This document shows, piece by piece, positions 63,170 through 64,000 of a stretch of 64,000 bases of DNA. The stretch is from Ruegeria sp. 6PALISEP08. Lineage in GTDB: Bacteria; Pseudomonadota; Alphaproteobacteria; Rhodobacterales; Rhodobacteraceae. Location of the stretch: NCBI RefSeq assembly GCF_001238295.1, contig NZ_LGXZ01000009.1, positions 62,001-126,000 on the forward strand, in the 5' to 3' direction. The notes beneath the pieces were generated by a model. That model was not told the origin of the DNA. It worked only from the letters and a program-made list of their open reading frames with translations, and searched no databases. Position 1 is the first letter of the stretch. Every line of letters begins with the position of its first letter. A program made the position numbers and the translations under genes.

Positions 63170-64000
63170 CTAGCTCTGTTGACGTCGCAGCACGGCCAGC
63201 GCGATACCGCCCAGAACCAGCGACGCTCCGATGATCAGCCGGACACTCGCGCTTTCGCCCAGCAGCGCGACACCCCCCAGGATCGCGATGACAGGCACGC
63301 TGAGTTGAACCACAGCCGCAACTGTTGGCGCAAGGTTCGGCAGCACGCGGTACCACAGGGCATATCCCAACCCTGAAGTGATGCCCCCCGACACAGCCGC
63401 CAGCAGATATCCAAACCCGGTCATGTGCCACTCTGCTCCAGTGGCCAGTAGGGCCAAAGCTGTAACAGGCAAAGCAATGATGAAATTCGCAGCCGTGCCC
63501 TGCAGGGCGTCAGGCTCGGATCGTCCGGCCAAAGAATAAACGGCCCAACCGATACCGGCAGCGACCATCAAAGCGGTACCCACCGGGTCAACCCGCACCG
63601 TGCCCGAGGGCCACAGCACATAGGCCAGCCCTCCCAATGCGATAGTCGCCCCTGCCAGTTGCTGTCGGGTGGGCAGAGTGCCTGACACAGCGGTAATACC
63701 GAACATTGTGATCTGCACAACGGCAAACAGCACCAGCGCCCCCAACCCCGCATCCAGTGTCATGTAGGCGATGGAAAACCCAATCATATAAACAGAGAGC
63801 GACCCCGCCCCAATGACCCGCCGACGGTTGCGCAAGGGTACATGCCTGCGGCGCGCCAGCACCAACGCAGTCAAGACCAGCGCGCCTGCGAGTACCCGCA
63901 CAATCGCAAACCCGGCCGGATCACTGGCACCACTGTCGATTGCCATCCTGTTAAGGATGGAATTCGCCGCAAATGCGCACATGGTCAGGGCGGTCAGAAA
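63170..64000 (-). CDS. DMT/EamA family transporter (5' end outside window)
   Basis: A membrane protein of the drug/metabolite transporter superfamily. The frame stays open through the right edge (FLTALT before the Met at 63982), so the true start is outside. Two EamA repeats are visible: [24 protein letters not shown] with a following RVLAGALVL helix, and a second set ending [24 protein letters not shown]. About ten TM helices in total. The substrate is unpredictable (amino acids, nucleotides or drugs). The gene ends 38 nt before the lipase gene starts on the same strand. Confidence 0.88.
   Translation of the reverse strand, partial: FLTALTMCAFAANSILNRMAIDSGASDPAGFAIVRVLAGALVLTALVLARRRHVPLRNRRRVIGAGSLSVYMIGFSIAYMTLDAGLGALVLFAVVQITMFGITAVSGTLPTRQQLAGATIALGGLAYVLWPSGTVRVDPVGTALMVAAGIGWAVYSLAGRSEPDALQGTAANFIIALPVTALALLATGAEWHMTGFGYLLAAVSGGITSGLGYALWYRVLPNLAPTVAAVVQLSVPVIAILGGVALLGESASVRLIIGASLVLGGIALAVLRRQQS

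Overview
The window is a chromosomal segment from an alphaproteobacterium, most likely of the Rhodobacteraceae (Roseobacter group, Ruegeria-like). The evidence is the high G+C content, family-level resemblance of most proteins, and several families and pairings I associate with this group: DUF6455, DUF1467, DUF1150 beside Hsp20, Lrp/AsnC beside trxB, a stand-alone Hint protein, a YHS-domain protein, PhnM, and a bifunctional PutA. It carries about 70 protein genes, tightly packed with many 1-46 nt overlaps. I saw no rRNA, tRNA, CRISPR array, insertion sequence or prophage. Both edges cut genes: putA on the left, a DMT transporter on the right.

Layout. 1-9.3 kb: putA, a rhomboid protease, an inositol monophosphatase, divergent metR/metF, a J-domain protein, a YHS protein, and a YghU-type GST. 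9.3-18.9 kb: an SseB-like protein with an Fe-S uracil-DNA glycosylase, then a capsule/Kdo block (kpsT-like ATPase, KpsE-like protein, kdsA, phosphohexomutase), AsmA and rimO. 19-23 kb: small proteins, namely a basic secreted protein, a small lipoprotein, a CDGSH Fe-S protein, three tandem DUF6455 proteins, an IMPACT protein and an M48 lipoprotein protease. 23-30 kb: nitroreductase, EI24 protein, methylmalonyl-CoA epimerase, response regulator, aspS with an unusual insertion, CPBP protease, and pabC/pabB. 30-40 kb: carB, a 24-residue lipoprotein, a MarR-MFP-RND efflux operon, and a FabH-like synthase. 40-50 kb: a GT-C-like membrane protein, tdk, a 2-hydroxyacid dehydrogenase, csaA, proC, YbjN, ubiK, and the lgt-midA-pgeF operon. 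50-64 kb: a Hint protein, Lrp/AsnC-trxB, a membrane heme/2Fe-2S adenylate cyclase, sat-cysC, a glycosyltransferase, PhzF, hsp20-DUF1150, DUF465, purE-purK, phnM with a lipase, and a DMT transporter.

Most of the window is housekeeping metabolism: proline turnover (putA, proC), C1/methionine (metF), folate (pabBC), pyrimidines (carB, tdk), purines (purEK), sulfate activation (sat-cysC) and envelope functions. The best leads are: (1) an 86-codon in-frame, lower-GC insertion with atypical codons inside the GAD domain of AspRS; (2) a cyclase joining a His-rich membrane anchor, a plant-type 2Fe-2S domain and a class III catalytic domain; (3) a triplicated Cys-rich DUF6455 cluster beside a tandem-CDGSH protein. 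Smaller leads are a sigma32-like promoter before hsp20, a MetR-like palindrome in the metR-metF gap, a CtrA-like box before a response regulator, and several very short genes.
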